Positions 34,936 to 44,112 of a stretch of DNA of 64,000 nucleotides are shown one piece after another (within the stretch, counting starts at the first letter, position 1; each line of letters opens with the position of its first letter). Source of the stretch: Chelatococcus sp. HY11 (GTDB taxonomy: Bacteria > Pseudomonadota > Alphaproteobacteria > Rhizobiales > Beijerinckiaceae); contig NZ_JAHBRX010000002.1 in the NCBI RefSeq assembly GCF_018398335.1, positions 1,612,001 to 1,676,000 on the forward strand, in the 5' to 3' direction. A program made the translations under genes and the position numbers. Below the pieces are notes generated by a model. It was given only the letters and a program-made list of their open reading frames with translations, was not told where the DNA came from and searched no databases.

Positions 34936-35709
34936 TTATCTGTCGCTGGCGCGCGAACGCCGACCGGCGGACGCTGGCCCTGAGATGGCTCTGACCTGCG
35001 CGGTGAGATCGCGCGGCATTTCAAACAACTCCGGTCGCAGGTCTCGCAGCAGGTCCACCCGGTGCAGCACCTTGGCGATATGGGCGTGCATGATGGCCGC
35101 CGCCTCATCCGGTGCGCCAGCTGCAATGGCCGCAACGAGCTGGCGATGTTCCTCGACGATCGGCGCGAGGGGATAATTGCTCGCCCGCGTCAGATGCGCG
35201 ATGCGCACACGATCAAGGTGCACCTTCGCGTTCTGAACAACGCTCCAGACGCTGGGGACGCCAGCTATCGTCATGATCTCGATGTGAAAGGCATCGTTCA
35301 AGGCGAAGAACGTGCGCTCGTCTTCAACAGCAAGTGCCGCCATATGCGTCTCCACATGCTGATGAAGGCGTGCCACATCAGCAGGGCTCGCCCGCCGTGC
35401 CGCCTCAGCCGCCGCGGCGCATTCAAGCGAAGAGCGGACAAAGTAGGCCGCGCGGAATTCGTCGAGATCGAGCGGCGCCACCACGGTGCCGCGTTGTGGA
35501 AACACGAACAGCAATCTCTCGCGTTCAAGCCTTTGGATCGCCTCACGAACCGGCGTGCGGCTGGCGCCGAGCTCACGGGCCAGCGCATTCTCGGAAATTG
35601 TGCTTCCCGGCTCCAGGGTGAGGTCGAGGATGGCGCCGCGAATGGCGCGGTAAACCTCTTCCGAGACGGAAGCCGAAGCGAGTGCTGTGACAGGTGTGGC
35701 GACGATCAT
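34936..35709 (-). CDS. GntR-family regulator, FCD subgroup
   Basis: This 257-residue regulator has a helix-turn-helix (about residues 12-75, with GSTISENALARELGASRTPVREAIQRL) and an FCD domain (about 85-235) that keeps acidic and His positions such as NDAFHIEIM. It precedes the binding-protein gene on the same strand and faces the permease operon. Two CATACAAG-type motifs in the divergent spacer are its probable sites. Confidence 0.92.
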   Translation of the reverse strand: MIVATPVTALASASVSEEVYRAIRGAILDLTLEPGSTISENALARELGASRTPVREAIQRLERERLLFVFPQRGTVVAPLDLDEFRAAYFVRSSLECAAAAEAARRASPADVARLHQHVETHMAALAVEDERTFFALNDAFHIEIMTIAGVPSVWSVVQNAKVHLDRVRIAHLTRASNYPLAPIVEEHRQLVAAIAAGAPDEAAAIMHAHIAKVLHRVDLLRDLRPELFEMPRDLTAQVRAISGPASAGRRSRASDR

Positions 35710-35736
35710 GTCTCACCTTTAGCATGCGAGAAAATG

Positions 35737-35773
35737 CCATACAAGATTATTTGGGTACTTGCATACAAGTATG
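35737..35773. promoter_or_regulatory. GntR operator candidates with CATACAAG motif
   Basis: CATACAAG occurs at 35738-35745 and again at 35762-35769. The second forms two nested dyads, ACTTG-CATA-CAAGT (35757-35770) and CATAC-AA-GTATG (35762-35773). The motifs lie between the GntR gene and the sugar operon. FCD-GntR sites often have a TTGTATAC-like form, which this resembles. Confidence 0.65.
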
Positions 35774-35822
35774 TTGAAAGCTAGCTTGCCCTCGTTGTGC
35801 CCAATCCCAATGGACAATTCGC

Positions 35823-36749
35823 ATGCCTGATGCTGCCGCCTTCCGCTCGGCACTCGTTGCCGCCAATCCAGCCCTAAGTCGCTTCAATCCGCTTCCGCGT
35901 ATTCTCTTCCATGATGATTTCGATTTCGGCGTGAATGGCTGGTGCGAGCTCATCGGCAACCACGACGGCAATCTCGACCACGTTCGATCCGTTCTTGCAG
36001 ACATGCGGCCACCCCAGCTCAGCACCTGCTCGTTCTTCGACATCGGAACGCATGGTCCGCTGAGCGGGACCTATGCCCTCAAGCTTGCGACCCGGCCGAA
36101 GCCCAATCACATGGCACTTGCGATCAAGCGGGCGACCTCGGTGAAGCCCGGTCTTGTCCAGTTCGAAACGTATTTTTGCTTCAAGGCCGAGCAGTGGATT
36201 GGCGCGAGGCCGGATCACCAGAACGGGTTTGATGGTAATCTTGATCCGAGCGTTTATGACTTCGGCGATTTCACGATCGGAAATGATGTCTGTGATCGCG
36301 AATACGGTCGGCGCTATCACTGCTCGCTGCGCTATCAAAATACAAACTCCGCCGGAGAGCTTGTGCGCAAATGGCGCTACAAGACCTCGGTGCAGACCAC
36401 GACCTTGATGGAGAGGAGCGGAAGCGCACCGGTTCAAGACTATCACGTGGCGCATCCTGACGACTGGGCCGACGTGCCAGATGGTCAGCAAGCGCTATGC
36501 TACAACGAAGTGCCAACAAAGCTGAACTGGCACTATCTGCGTTATCTGTTTGACACGGATGCCGGAAGAAACGTGGAACTCCAGGTCAATGACAAGATCA
36601 TGGACCTCAGGGCCATACCTGTTCCGCGCTTTGAGCACGGCTATTGGGGGCTGGAGCGGCTTCTCAACTTCACCATCGACGTGAAGACACACCGCTCGGT
36701 GCGGAATTTCCTGTTTCTCGATTCGGTTCTCGTATCTGTCGATTGGTGA
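35823..36749 (+). CDS. Uncharacterised protein of a sugar-ABC cluster (DUF6772-like)
   Basis: This 308-residue soluble protein begins an operon with a small protein and MalF/MalG-type permeases. It has no signal peptide or membrane segment. Aromatic and Asp/Asn-rich stretches (FHDDFDFGVNGWCELIGNHDGN; TNSAGELVRKWRYKTS; HYLRYLFDTDAGRNVELQVND) and a WGLERLLNFTIDVKTH end suggest a beta-sandwich of the lectin or glucanase kind. I believe related proteins are grouped as DUF6772 but cannot confirm this. Linkage suggests a role in carbohydrate recognition or processing; no catalytic residues can be named. Confidence 0.75.
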   Translation: MPDAAAFRSALVAANPALSRFNPLPRILFHDDFDFGVNGWCELIGNHDGNLDHVRSVLADMRPPQLSTCSFFDIGTHGPLSGTYALKLATRPKPNHMALAIKRATSVKPGLVQFETYFCFKAEQWIGARPDHQNGFDGNLDPSVYDFGDFTIGNDVCDREYGRRYHCSLRYQNTNSAGELVRKWRYKTSVQTTTLMERSGSAPVQDYHVAHPDDWADVPDGQQALCYNEVPTKLNWHYLRYLFDTDAGRNVELQVNDKIMDLRAIPVPRFEHGYWGLERLLNFTIDVKTHRSVRNFLFLDSVLVSVDW

Positions 36750-36754
36750 TATCC

Positions 36755-37093
36755 ATGCTTTCTCGCGCTTTCACGGCTGTTATCGAACGCAATGTCTCGC
36801 TGAGCGGGGATTTCTGGACCGAACCTTACGAGACGGCTTGGGCCGCGGAGGCGCGCTGGTTCATCCATGTCCTCGAGGCGGACAGGGGCGCCACGTTGCG
36901 CGTCGCCAGCCACATATCTCCCGAAGGGTTGACCTGGTGTCCGCATGAGGCCCTGCCTGTGACGCTGGACGGGCCGGGTTTGCTGTCGCTTCCCTTGAAC
37001 AATGTCGGCCCCTGGCTCAGGCTGAACGGCCGGGTGGAGGGGCCGGAGGGCGCGCGGGTGAAGGCGATCATCTATTTGACGTTGAGAGGCTGA
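36755..37093 (+). CDS. Small uncharacterised protein next to DUF6772-like gene
   Basis: This 112-residue protein starts six bases after the previous stop and ends three bases before the MalF-type gene, so it belongs to the operon. It looks beta-rich (VIERNVSLSGDFWTEPYETAWAAEARWFIHVL; RLNGRVEGPEGARVKAIIYLTLR). No signal peptide or family is recognised. It could be a partner or accessory domain of the preceding protein. Confidence 0.7.
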   Translation: MLSRAFTAVIERNVSLSGDFWTEPYETAWAAEARWFIHVLEADRGATLRVASHISPEGLTWCPHEALPVTLDGPGLLSLPLNNVGPWLRLNGRVEGPEGARVKAIIYLTLRG

Positions 37094-37095
37094 GC

Positions 37096-38094
37096 ATGGC
37101 GGTGAAGGGCGATTTTCCGTCGGCGGCATTTGCCGGTTCGCCAGCCGGCCCGCAGAAGGCTGCCTGGCGCCTCTCGCGGGATGGTCTCGGTCGGGGGCGG
37201 TGGGTTGCGCCGCGGGAGCCGCAACCATTCCTGTTCTTTGTGCTGAACACACCCGCGATCCTGCTTCTGCTGGTCTTCGTTCTCTATCCGATCATCTACT
37301 CGTTCCTGCTGTCCCTGCATCAGTATAACCTGCGCCAGCCGGCGCGCTTTCAGTTCATTGGGCTTGATAACTACATATCGATACTGGGAAGCGAGCAGTT
37401 CTGGAGGGCTGCCCAGACGACCGCACTCTTCTCCCTCGGTTCGATTACGCTGACGATCGTGCTCGGGACGCTCCTGGCGCTTCTCCTCAACGAAGTCTTC
37501 CCCGGACGAGCGCTTCTGCGTGCCATCATTCTCGTTCCCTGGGCGGTTCCTCCCGTGGTCAACGGGCTCATCTGGCAGTGGCTGCTCGACGGGCGTTATG
37601 GGCTCATCAATGCTGTGCTTGTCGGGGCCGGCGTGCTCGATGAGTATCGATCGTGGCTGACCGATGTGAATACCGCGATGCCGGCACTGATCGTTGCGCA
37701 GGCGTGGAACCATATTCCCTTCGTTTCCCTGGTGGTTCTGGCGGCGCTTCAGACCATTCCCGAAGAGCTCTATGAAGCGGCGCGCATGGACGGCGCCAAT
37801 GTGCTGCAGCGTTTCAAGGCGATTACCTTGCCGTGGCTTAGCCATTCGCTTCTACTCGTGTTGATTACACAGACCATGGTCGCCTTGCGCACCTTCGACA
37901 TCATCTATGTCCTGACCGGCGGCGGACCAGGCGACAGCACAACTGTGCTGGCATGGCTCACCTATGTCACGACATTCAACTTCGCGGATTTTGGACGCGG
38001 CAATGCCTATGCTTATCTGATCGCACTGACAACGCTGGCCTTGTCCATCATTTACATCAGGCTTTTGTGGAAGCGGGGAGAACTCGCCCGATGA
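37096..38094 (+). CDS. Sugar ABC transporter permease (MalF/UgpA-like)
   Basis: This 332-residue permease has a hydrophilic N-terminal tail of about 40 residues, then six helices. The EAA loop EAARMDGANVLQRFKAITLPWL is near residues 230-251. Its end overlaps the MalG-like start by ATGA (38091-38094). No ATP-binding gene is present in the cluster, so a shared MsmK/UgpC-type ATPase elsewhere is likely. Confidence 0.94.
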   Translation: MAVKGDFPSAAFAGSPAGPQKAAWRLSRDGLGRGRWVAPREPQPFLFFVLNTPAILLLLVFVLYPIIYSFLLSLHQYNLRQPARFQFIGLDNYISILGSEQFWRAAQTTALFSLGSITLTIVLGTLLALLLNEVFPGRALLRAIILVPWAVPPVVNGLIWQWLLDGRYGLINAVLVGAGVLDEYRSWLTDVNTAMPALIVAQAWNHIPFVSLVVLAALQTIPEELYEAARMDGANVLQRFKAITLPWLSHSLLLVLITQTMVALRTFDIIYVLTGGGPGDSTTVLAWLTYVTTFNFADFGRGNAYAYLIALTTLALSIIYIRLLWKRGELAR

Positions 38095-38978
38095 TGTCCG
38101 AACGCGCGCGCATTCTCCGCACCTGCGTCCTCATGGTGGCGGCTGCGCTTTTCTTCCTCTTCATGTTCACTCCCGTCTACTGGATGGTCGCAACCAGCCT
38201 GATGACGGAAGCCGAGATGCTGGCGGTGCCGCCGCATTTCATTCCGCAAGCGCCAACGCTGCGCAACTACGCCACCATATTCGGTATCGGCGACCCGGAG
38301 TTCATCGCATTCGCGCAGAACAGGGCGCCTGCTGTCTTCGACATTTTTCCCGCCATGATCAACAGCCTGACGGTCGGGCTATGCGTGGCGCTCGCCAACC
38401 TGCTGGTCGCGTCGCCCGCGGCTTACGCCTTCTCACGCCTCAACGTCAGGCGATCGTTGCCGCTTCTGATGGTCTATCTCGGTAGCCGCATGTTGCCGCC
38501 GATCATGCTCGTGGTGCCGATGTTCCTCCTCATGCGCAATCTCGGCCTGATCGATACGCCGCTTTCGCTCATCGCTGCCTATTGCATCCTGACCGTCCCA
38601 TTCTCGATCTGGCTGTTGCAGGCCTATTTCAAGACGATGCCCGTCGAGCTGGAGGATTCGGCGACCATCGACGGGGCGACACGCTGGCAAACCATGCGCT
38701 ATGTGATCTTGCCGCTGGCGCGCCCCGGTTTGACCTGTGTCGCCATACTGGCGTTCATGGCGTCGTGGAGCGAGTTTCTGTTCGCTGTGGTCTTCACGAA
38801 GACGACAGCCAGCAAGACGCTTCCCGTCGTGACCGCGAGCTTCGTCGACACCGCCTCCATCCAGTTCGACTATGTCATGACCGCCGGTGTTCTCACGGCC
38901 TTGCCGCCATTTCTGCTCGCGCTCATCTTCCAGCGCTACATCGTCGGCGGCCTGGCTGCCGGTGCCGTGAAAGGCTGA
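38091..38978 (+). CDS. Sugar ABC transporter permease (MalG/UgpE-like)
   Basis: This 295-residue permease has six helices and an EAA loop reading DSATIDGATRWQTMRYVILPLA near residue 190. The ATG at 38091 was chosen because it overlaps the preceding stop. It ends with the LIFQRYIVGGLAAGAVKG tail typical of MalG-type permeases. Confidence 0.94.
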   Translation: MMSERARILRTCVLMVAAALFFLFMFTPVYWMVATSLMTEAEMLAVPPHFIPQAPTLRNYATIFGIGDPEFIAFAQNRAPAVFDIFPAMINSLTVGLCVALANLLVASPAAYAFSRLNVRRSLPLLMVYLGSRMLPPIMLVVPMFLLMRNLGLIDTPLSLIAAYCILTVPFSIWLLQAYFKTMPVELEDSATIDGATRWQTMRYVILPLARPGLTCVAILAFMASWSEFLFAVVFTKTTASKTLPVVTASFVDTASIQFDYVMTAGVLTALPPFLLALIFQRYIVGGLAAGAVKG

Positions 38979-38984
38979 TCGGCG

Positions 38985-39896
38985 ATGCTGCCGAAGCTCG
39001 GTCTCGGCTGCGCCGCCTTCGGCGTTCTCACTGACGCGACGTCGGACAGCGCGGTGATGGCCCTGATAGACCATGCCTGGAATGCCGGCATCCGCTATTT
39101 CGACACGTCGCCGCTTTATGGAAGCGGCCGGTCCGAGGTCCTTCTCGGTCGTGCTTTAGCGGACCATCGACCGGGCGCGGTCCTGTCGACGAAGGTCGGG
39201 CACCGGCTCACCGCGCCCTTCGGGACGCGACCATCACCGGCTGAACGGCGGACGGACTTTTCCGCCAGTTTTGTCGTCAGCTCGGTTGACGAGAGCCTGA
39301 CGCGGCTTCAGCGGGAGACCATCGATCTTGTCTTGCTGCACGATCCGGATGAGGGCCTGCTTGATGAGGCGATGGACGAAGCGCTTCCTGCCTTGAGGGA
39401 GTTGCAGCATAGGGGCGTGATCGCGGCTGTCGGGATTGGAACCAACCGTGTTGATACGGCGCTGCGGGCTATCGCGCGCGCGAAACTCGATGTCGTGTTG
39501 GTGGCGGGACGCCATACGCTCCTTGACCGGTCCGCCGATACGCGCTTGCTCCCGGCATGCGCGCGTGCGGACCTCCCTGTCATTCTCGGCGGTCTCTTGA
39601 ACTCGGGTTTGCTCGCGGATCGTCCGGGGCGGGAGACATTCGACTACGCGCCGGCGCCCGCGGAGATGCTGGCCATGCGTGATCGCCTGGCCGGTATCTG
39701 TTCCGCGCATCACGTCCCGCTGCGGGCCGCGGCTCTGCAGCTCGCGGGCAGACTTGCGCGCGCAACAACATTGCTGGGGCCGGCAACGGTGGAAGAACTC
39801 AAGGACAGTCTTGCGATGCTGAAGCTCGCCATTCCGGAGGATTGCTGGCTTGCCCTTGACGCAGCCTACGAAACCCACGCGGTCCCGCCTCGATGA
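38985..39896 (+). CDS. Aldo/keto reductase (aldose/L-fucose dehydrogenase-like)
   Basis: This 303-residue barrel enzyme has YFDTSPLYGSGRSEVLLGRAL (Asp and Tyr of the tetrad, near residues 36-56), LSTKVGH and DLVLLHDPD. The form fits D-threo-aldose/L-fucose 1-dehydrogenases, which oxidise a sugar to a lactone. The next gene is a lactonase-type amidohydrolase overlapping by four bases, which supports this. The substrate sugar is unproven. Confidence 0.9.
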   Translation: MLPKLGLGCAAFGVLTDATSDSAVMALIDHAWNAGIRYFDTSPLYGSGRSEVLLGRALADHRPGAVLSTKVGHRLTAPFGTRPSPAERRTDFSASFVVSSVDESLTRLQRETIDLVLLHDPDEGLLDEAMDEALPALRELQHRGVIAAVGIGTNRVDTALRAIARAKLDVVLVAGRHTLLDRSADTRLLPACARADLPVILGGLLNSGLLADRPGRETFDYAPAPAEMLAMRDRLAGICSAHHVPLRAAALQLAGRLARATTLLGPATVEELKDSLAMLKLAIPEDCWLALDAAYETHAVPPR

Positions 39897-40789
39897 TTGA
39901 CAGCCACCTTCACTGCTGGATGCCCGGCGATGGCTTTCTCGTCAGGATTCGCGAGCGCTTCAAGCGGCTTGACCAGAAGTTTGATTTGGCGGAAGCCGCC
40001 CCCTTTTGTCGGGACGCCGGGGTCTCAGGCGTCGTGCTTGTTTCGTCGGCTCAGGATGCCGGCGAGACGGACCGGCTGTTCGCCGAGGCAAGTTGCGGCG
40101 CCTTTCCTGTCGTCGGCATCGTGGGTTTTCTCGATCCGGCTAGCGATGATGTCGAAGCGCGCCTCGACCGCTGGATGCAGACCCCCCTTTTCGTTGGCCT
40201 GCGGCTGCCCTTACCCGTCATGCCAGCTGGCTGGCTGGAAGCGGCCCGCACACAGGCCCTGCTCGATCAGCTGGCCCGCCGAAGGCTCATCGCCGAGATC
40301 CTTGCCCTGCCGGAGCAGTTGCCGGAGGTCCTTGCGTCGCTCCAGCGCCGCCCTGGCTTGCGCGCCATCATCGACCATGCCGCCAATCCCCCGGTGGCAA
40401 CGGGCGCCCTCCATCCCTGGGCGGACTGGATGGAGCGGGTTGCCCGGGAGACATCGGCGGTCTGCAAGATCTGCGATTTTCACCACGCCGGGGAGACGGA
40501 CTTGACGGATGACGCCATCCTGCCGTTCCTGCGCCATCTCCTGGAGGTCTTCGGGCCAGAACGGCTTATGGCGGGCTCGAACTGGCCAGTCTCCTCGCTG
40601 CACGGCGGCTATGGCGACAGCTTCGCGCGTCTCGATCGTTTCTTGCGGCGCGTCGGGCTCGACGCCCATGGCCGCGCGGCGGTCTTCGACGACAATGGAC
40701 GCGCGCTGTTCCTCGGCAGCGGCGAAGGCGCTGTAGTCGCGCCGATCGGGATCGCCCCATGCCGTCTCAGCTGTCCGCCTTCACCGTGA
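39893..40789 (+). CDS. Amidohydrolase (L-fuconolactonase/pyrone-dicarboxylate lactonase-like)
   Basis: This 298-residue TIM-barrel protein starts MIDSHLHCW with the His-x-His pair near residues 4-6. It has IIDHAANPP near the middle and MAGSNWPVSSLHGG near the end, where family members have a GS[DN]WP motif. Related enzymes open sugar lactones. Its start overlaps the aldose dehydrogenase stop (ATGA), giving a dehydrogenase-lactonase pair. The 3' end overlaps the convergent amidohydrolase gene by 23 bases. Confidence 0.9.
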   Translation: MIDSHLHCWMPGDGFLVRIRERFKRLDQKFDLAEAAPFCRDAGVSGVVLVSSAQDAGETDRLFAEASCGAFPVVGIVGFLDPASDDVEARLDRWMQTPLFVGLRLPLPVMPAGWLEAARTQALLDQLARRRLIAEILALPEQLPEVLASLQRRPGLRAIIDHAANPPVATGALHPWADWMERVARETSAVCKICDFHHAGETDLTDDAILPFLRHLLEVFGPERLMAGSNWPVSSLHGGYGDSFARLDRFLRRVGLDAHGRAAVFDDNGRALFLGSGEGAVVAPIGIAPCRLSCPPSP

Positions 40790-41687
40790 GGCCGTAAAGT
40801 CGCGCGGCGGTGTCGCAGAGAATAGCGCGTTGATCCTGCTCGCCATAGGCGGCCATCGCTGAGCGGATCGACTGGACGAGGCTCGGATAGTCTGTCCAAA
40901 GCTTCTCGATCGGGAAGTTCGATCCCCACAGGCAGCGCTCGGCGCCGAAGATCGAGACGGTTTCCGCCACGATTTCGGCGATCAGCGCGCTGTCATTTCT
41001 ATGGATGAACGTGCCGAGCCCTGAAAGCTTTGTCGCGACATTGGGACAGTCCGCAAGCCGCCGCATGCCGTCGCGCCAGCGGCTTTTGCCGGCGTTTGAG
41101 AGATCCTCCAGCATGCCGGCGTGTTCAAGCACGAAGGTGACGTCGGGGGTCGTTTCGGCGAGCCTTGCACCGGATGCCATCTGGGATTCGAAGAGCTGCA
41201 ACTCGAAGAGCCAGCCGTGATCTGCGAGCTGCGCGAGATTGCGGCGGAAACGCGGATCATCGGCGATATCTGGCCGGTCGGCGAAGCGATAGAGAGCCTC
41301 CTCATGCCAGTGGATCTGCTGGCGGATGCCGCGCATGCGGGGAAACCGCGACTGCGCCTTGAGAAGCGTCGCGACATCATCGTCCAGGAAGTTCGCGTAG
41401 CCGACTATGGCATGGGGCCAGCCGGTACGTCCTGCTTCTTCCTCGACCCACTCAACCTCTCGCAGCGCGCCACCTGCTGGCCAGTTGGTCTGGACATAAA
41501 CGGAGGCGATCACGCCTGTCCCGGCTATGTCGGTCAGATATTCCTCGATCGGATAATCGCGCTTGATGGATTCATAGTCACCGAAGATGCGCGGCTGACT
41601 GGGCCCTTGCAGCCAAGTGAGATCCTCTCGCCGCCAGATATGATGGTGCGCGTCGATGATGGGGACAGTGTCGGGTTGCGCTGCCAT
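40767..41687 (-). CDS. Amidohydrolase (PF04909 type), last gene of the Liv operon
   Basis: This 306-residue protein has IIDAHHHIW at residues 9-17, HWHEEAL in the middle, LEHAGM near 190 and WGSNFPIEKL near 255. These are the metal and catalytic areas of the lactonase/decarboxylase-type amidohydrolases. It starts seven bases after livF and shares the family, but not close similarity, with the gene it converges on. It may hydrolyse a lactone or cyclic intermediate of the imported acid. Confidence 0.9.
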   Translation of the reverse strand: MAAQPDTVPIIDAHHHIWRREDLTWLQGPSQPRIFGDYESIKRDYPIEEYLTDIAGTGVIASVYVQTNWPAGGALREVEWVEEEAGRTGWPHAIVGYANFLDDDVATLLKAQSRFPRMRGIRQQIHWHEEALYRFADRPDIADDPRFRRNLAQLADHGWLFELQLFESQMASGARLAETTPDVTFVLEHAGMLEDLSNAGKSRWRDGMRRLADCPNVATKLSGLGTFIHRNDSALIAEIVAETVSIFGAERCLWGSNFPIEKLWTDYPSLVQSIRSAMAAYGEQDQRAILCDTAARLYGLTVKADS

Positions 41688-41694
41688 GGGAGGC

Positions 41695-42393
41695 TCACAT
41701 CAGATGATCGAGGATTTGAGGATTTTGCAGCAGGGTCTCGGCATTGTCGTGATAGCGGACCGCGCCGGTGGCGAGAATGTAGATGCGATCGGCCACCGAA
41801 CACGTCAACTTGGCGTTCTGCTCGAACAATGCAACCGTCAGGCCGTCTTCTCTTAGCCGTCTCAATGCGCGACCGATCTCACCGATGACGATCGGCGCCA
41901 GGCCAAGAGAAGGCTCGTCGAGGACGAGGAGCTTGGGGTCGGCCATCAGCCCCACGGAGACGGCCACCATCTGCTGCTGGCCGCCGGAGAGGGTCCCCAC
42001 AGCCTGCCAGCGCCGCTCCTTGAGAATGGGGAAAAGCTGATAGCAGCGATCGAGGTTGCGCTCTCGCCTTGCGCGGTCGCCGATGGCATCGGCGCCGATA
42101 ATGAGGTTCTCCTCCACCGACATGCGAGGGAATAGCCCTCGCCCTTCCGGCACGATCGAGAGGCCGTGCGCGATGCGCTGGTAGGGCGGAATGGCGAGCA
42201 GGTCCTGCCCATCAAAAGTAATCGCGCCGCTTTTCGGGGCGACGAGGCCGCCGATAGCCTTGACGACGGAGGATTTACCCGCGCCGTTCGGACCGACGAT
42301 GCCGACGATCTCGCCCGCGCCGACGCTCATGGCGAGGTCGTCGACCGCGAGAAAGGGCCCATAGCGGATAGTCAGGCTGGCGACGTCAAGCAT
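41695..42393 (-). CDS. livF: Branched-chain amino acid-type ABC ATPase (LivF-like)
   Basis: This 232-residue ATPase has Walker A GPNGAGKSS near residues 34-42, LSGGQQQM near 134, and Walker B LLVLDEPSLGLAP near 152. Its size and lack of C-terminal extension fit LivF. It overlaps the livG-like gene by eight bases. Confidence 0.94.
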   Translation of the reverse strand: MLDVASLTIRYGPFLAVDDLAMSVGAGEIVGIVGPNGAGKSSVVKAIGGLVAPKSGAITFDGQDLLAIPPYQRIAHGLSIVPEGRGLFPRMSVEENLIIGADAIGDRARRERNLDRCYQLFPILKERRWQAVGTLSGGQQQMVAVSVGLMADPKLLVLDEPSLGLAPIVIGEIGRALRRLREDGLTVALFEQNAKLTCSVADRIYILATGAVRYHDNAETLLQNPQILDHLM

Positions 42394-43102
42394 CGGCGCC
42401 TCCTAGATAGCGATCGATGACCCGCTGGTCGGCGAGAATTTGTGCGGGAGGGCCCTCCGCGAGCTTCTCTCCGGCAAGCAGGACGACGACCTTGTCGGCC
42501 AATTCGCGGATGACCTTCATCGTGTGTTCGATGATGAAGACCGTGCAGCGCGACTTCAGTTCGGCGAGAAGGGCGATCATCGCTCTCACCTCGCTGGAGG
42601 AGAGGCCGCCCACCGGCTCGTCGAGCATGATGAGCTTCGGTTGCTGTACGAGCCGCATCATCAGTTCAAGGCGCCGCTGCTCGTCGAGCGAGAGGCTGCC
42701 GGCCTGCGTTTCGAGGCGGTGGGCGATCCTCAGCCAGTCGGCGAGTTCCGCATAGCGCTCGGGCGAGACCGGATCGGCGGCGTCGACCATCGCGATCGCG
42801 ATGTTGTCCGCCACGGTGAGCTCGCCGAAGATGCGCACGGCCTGATAGGTCCGCGTGAGACCCACCTGGGCCAATTCAAACGGCTTCTTGGCGGTCATGG
42901 CATGGCCGTTAAATCCCACGCTGCCGGCATTCGGCTTCAGATGGCCGGTAATGCAATTGACGAAGGTCGTCTTGCCGGAACCATTCGGGCCGATCATCCC
43001 CAATGTCTCGCCGCGATGCTGGGTCAGATCGATGCTTCGCAGCGCAACGACACCGCCGAAGCGCTTCGACAAGCTTTTGACGTCGAGAAGGACATCGCTC
43101 AT
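42386..43102 (-). CDS. livG: Branched-chain amino acid-type ABC ATPase (LivG-like)
   Basis: This 238-residue ATPase has Walker A GPNGSGKTT near residues 37-45 and Walker B LIMLDEPVGGLSSSE near 157. The signature region reads LSLDEQRRLEL rather than LSGGQ, a shift seen in some LivG proteins. It overlaps the livM-like gene by four bases. It acts with LivF on the LivH/LivM permeases. Confidence 0.93.
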   Translation of the reverse strand: MSDVLLDVKSLSKRFGGVVALRSIDLTQHRGETLGMIGPNGSGKTTFVNCITGHLKPNAGSVGFNGHAMTAKKPFELAQVGLTRTYQAVRIFGELTVADNIAIAMVDAADPVSPERYAELADWLRIAHRLETQAGSLSLDEQRRLELMMRLVQQPKLIMLDEPVGGLSSSEVRAMIALLAELKSRCTVFIIEHTMKVIRELADKVVVLLAGEKLAEGPPAQILADQRVIDRYLGGADA

Positions 43103-44112
43103 GCCGCGCTCCTCTGATCGAGCTGACGAGAAGGGGCGTTCTTCGCGATCTCGGCCTTCGGCGCCTTGCGCTTGAAGCCACTCGCGAGGCCGCCTGGCAT
43201 CAGGATCGTTACGGCGATGATGAGGACGCCGTAGAGAATGTCCTTTACCGTGTAGTAATCCTGCAGAAGGAAGGGGATTGGTGCCAAAAGCATCGCGCCG
43301 AATACAGGGCCCCAGATGGTTCCTCGCCCTCCGAATGCGACCATCAACCAGATATTCATGGATATCAGGACGTCGAAGGAGCGGGGGGAAATGAAACCGA
43401 TATAGGGAGCGTAAAGCGCACCGCCGACGCCCGCATAGAGCGAGCCTATGAAGAAGGCCGCGAGCTTCTGGTAGGTAACGTTGATGCCGAGTGTTTCGGC
43501 CAGCCCGTCATCTTCGCGGATCGCCGCGAGGCGCCGTCCGAACGGCGATCGCACGATCAGCATCAATACGGCTATGCCGACAATGGCCATCACCGCAATC
43601 ACGATTTCGTAGCCGAGGCCCGTGAGTTCGCCGCCGCCGGGTATCGATGGCGGCGGAATCTGCGAGATCCCGGTATCACCGTTGGTGATACTGGCAAAAT
43701 AGACGAAACCGAGCGTAATGACGGTCTGAATGACGAGCGAACATAGCGTGAAGTAGAAGCCCTTGAGCCTGAGAGACGGCAGACCGAGGATCGTGCCGGC
43801 GACAGAGGCCGCGAGCGTGCCGACAGGCAGGGCGAGCCAGAACGACCAGCCCATGGCTGTCAGGTTCACCACGAAATAGGCGCTGATACCGGCCAGCCCC
43901 GCAAACATCAGCGGCATCAGGCCCGTATAGCCATAGAGCAGATTCATGCCCGTCGCCCACAGGATATGGAGCAGTGTCATGCCCGCGACGAACGCGAGGT
44001 ATCGGTTCCCCGAGAGCAGGATGGGCACCAGCACGGAGGCCACGGTGAAGGCAGCAAGCGGCCAATGGGCGGCAAGGCCGCGCGGCGCGTCTTTGGTGGG
44101 CTGGGCCGTCAT
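43099..44112 (-). CDS. livM: Branched-chain amino acid-type ABC permease (LivM-like)
   Basis: This 337-residue permease has eight or nine helices, YGYTGLMPLMFAGLAGISAYFV early and GVGGALYAPYIGFISPRSF late. The ATG at 44112 overlaps the livH stop as ATGA; the open frame continues to 44793 only as a shadow of livH. A hydrophilic tail of about 25 residues ends the protein. Confidence 0.93.
   Translation of the reverse strand: MTAQPTKDAPRGLAAHWPLAAFTVASVLVPILLSGNRYLAFVAGMTLLHILWATGMNLLYGYTGLMPLMFAGLAGISAYFVVNLTAMGWSFWLALPVGTLAASVAGTILGLPSLRLKGFYFTLCSLVIQTVITLGFVYFASITNGDTGISQIPPPSIPGGGELTGLGYEIVIAVMAIVGIAVLMLIVRSPFGRRLAAIREDDGLAETLGINVTYQKLAAFFIGSLYAGVGGALYAPYIGFISPRSFDVLISMNIWLMVAFGGRGTIWGPVFGAMLLAPIPFLLQDYYTVKDILYGVLIIAVTILMPGGLASGFKRKAPKAEIAKNAPSRQLDQRSAA

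Noticed and set aside
39893-41687. The two adjacent amidohydrolases as a recent duplication
   Set aside because: They share only family motifs, differ along their length and belong to different convergent operons.
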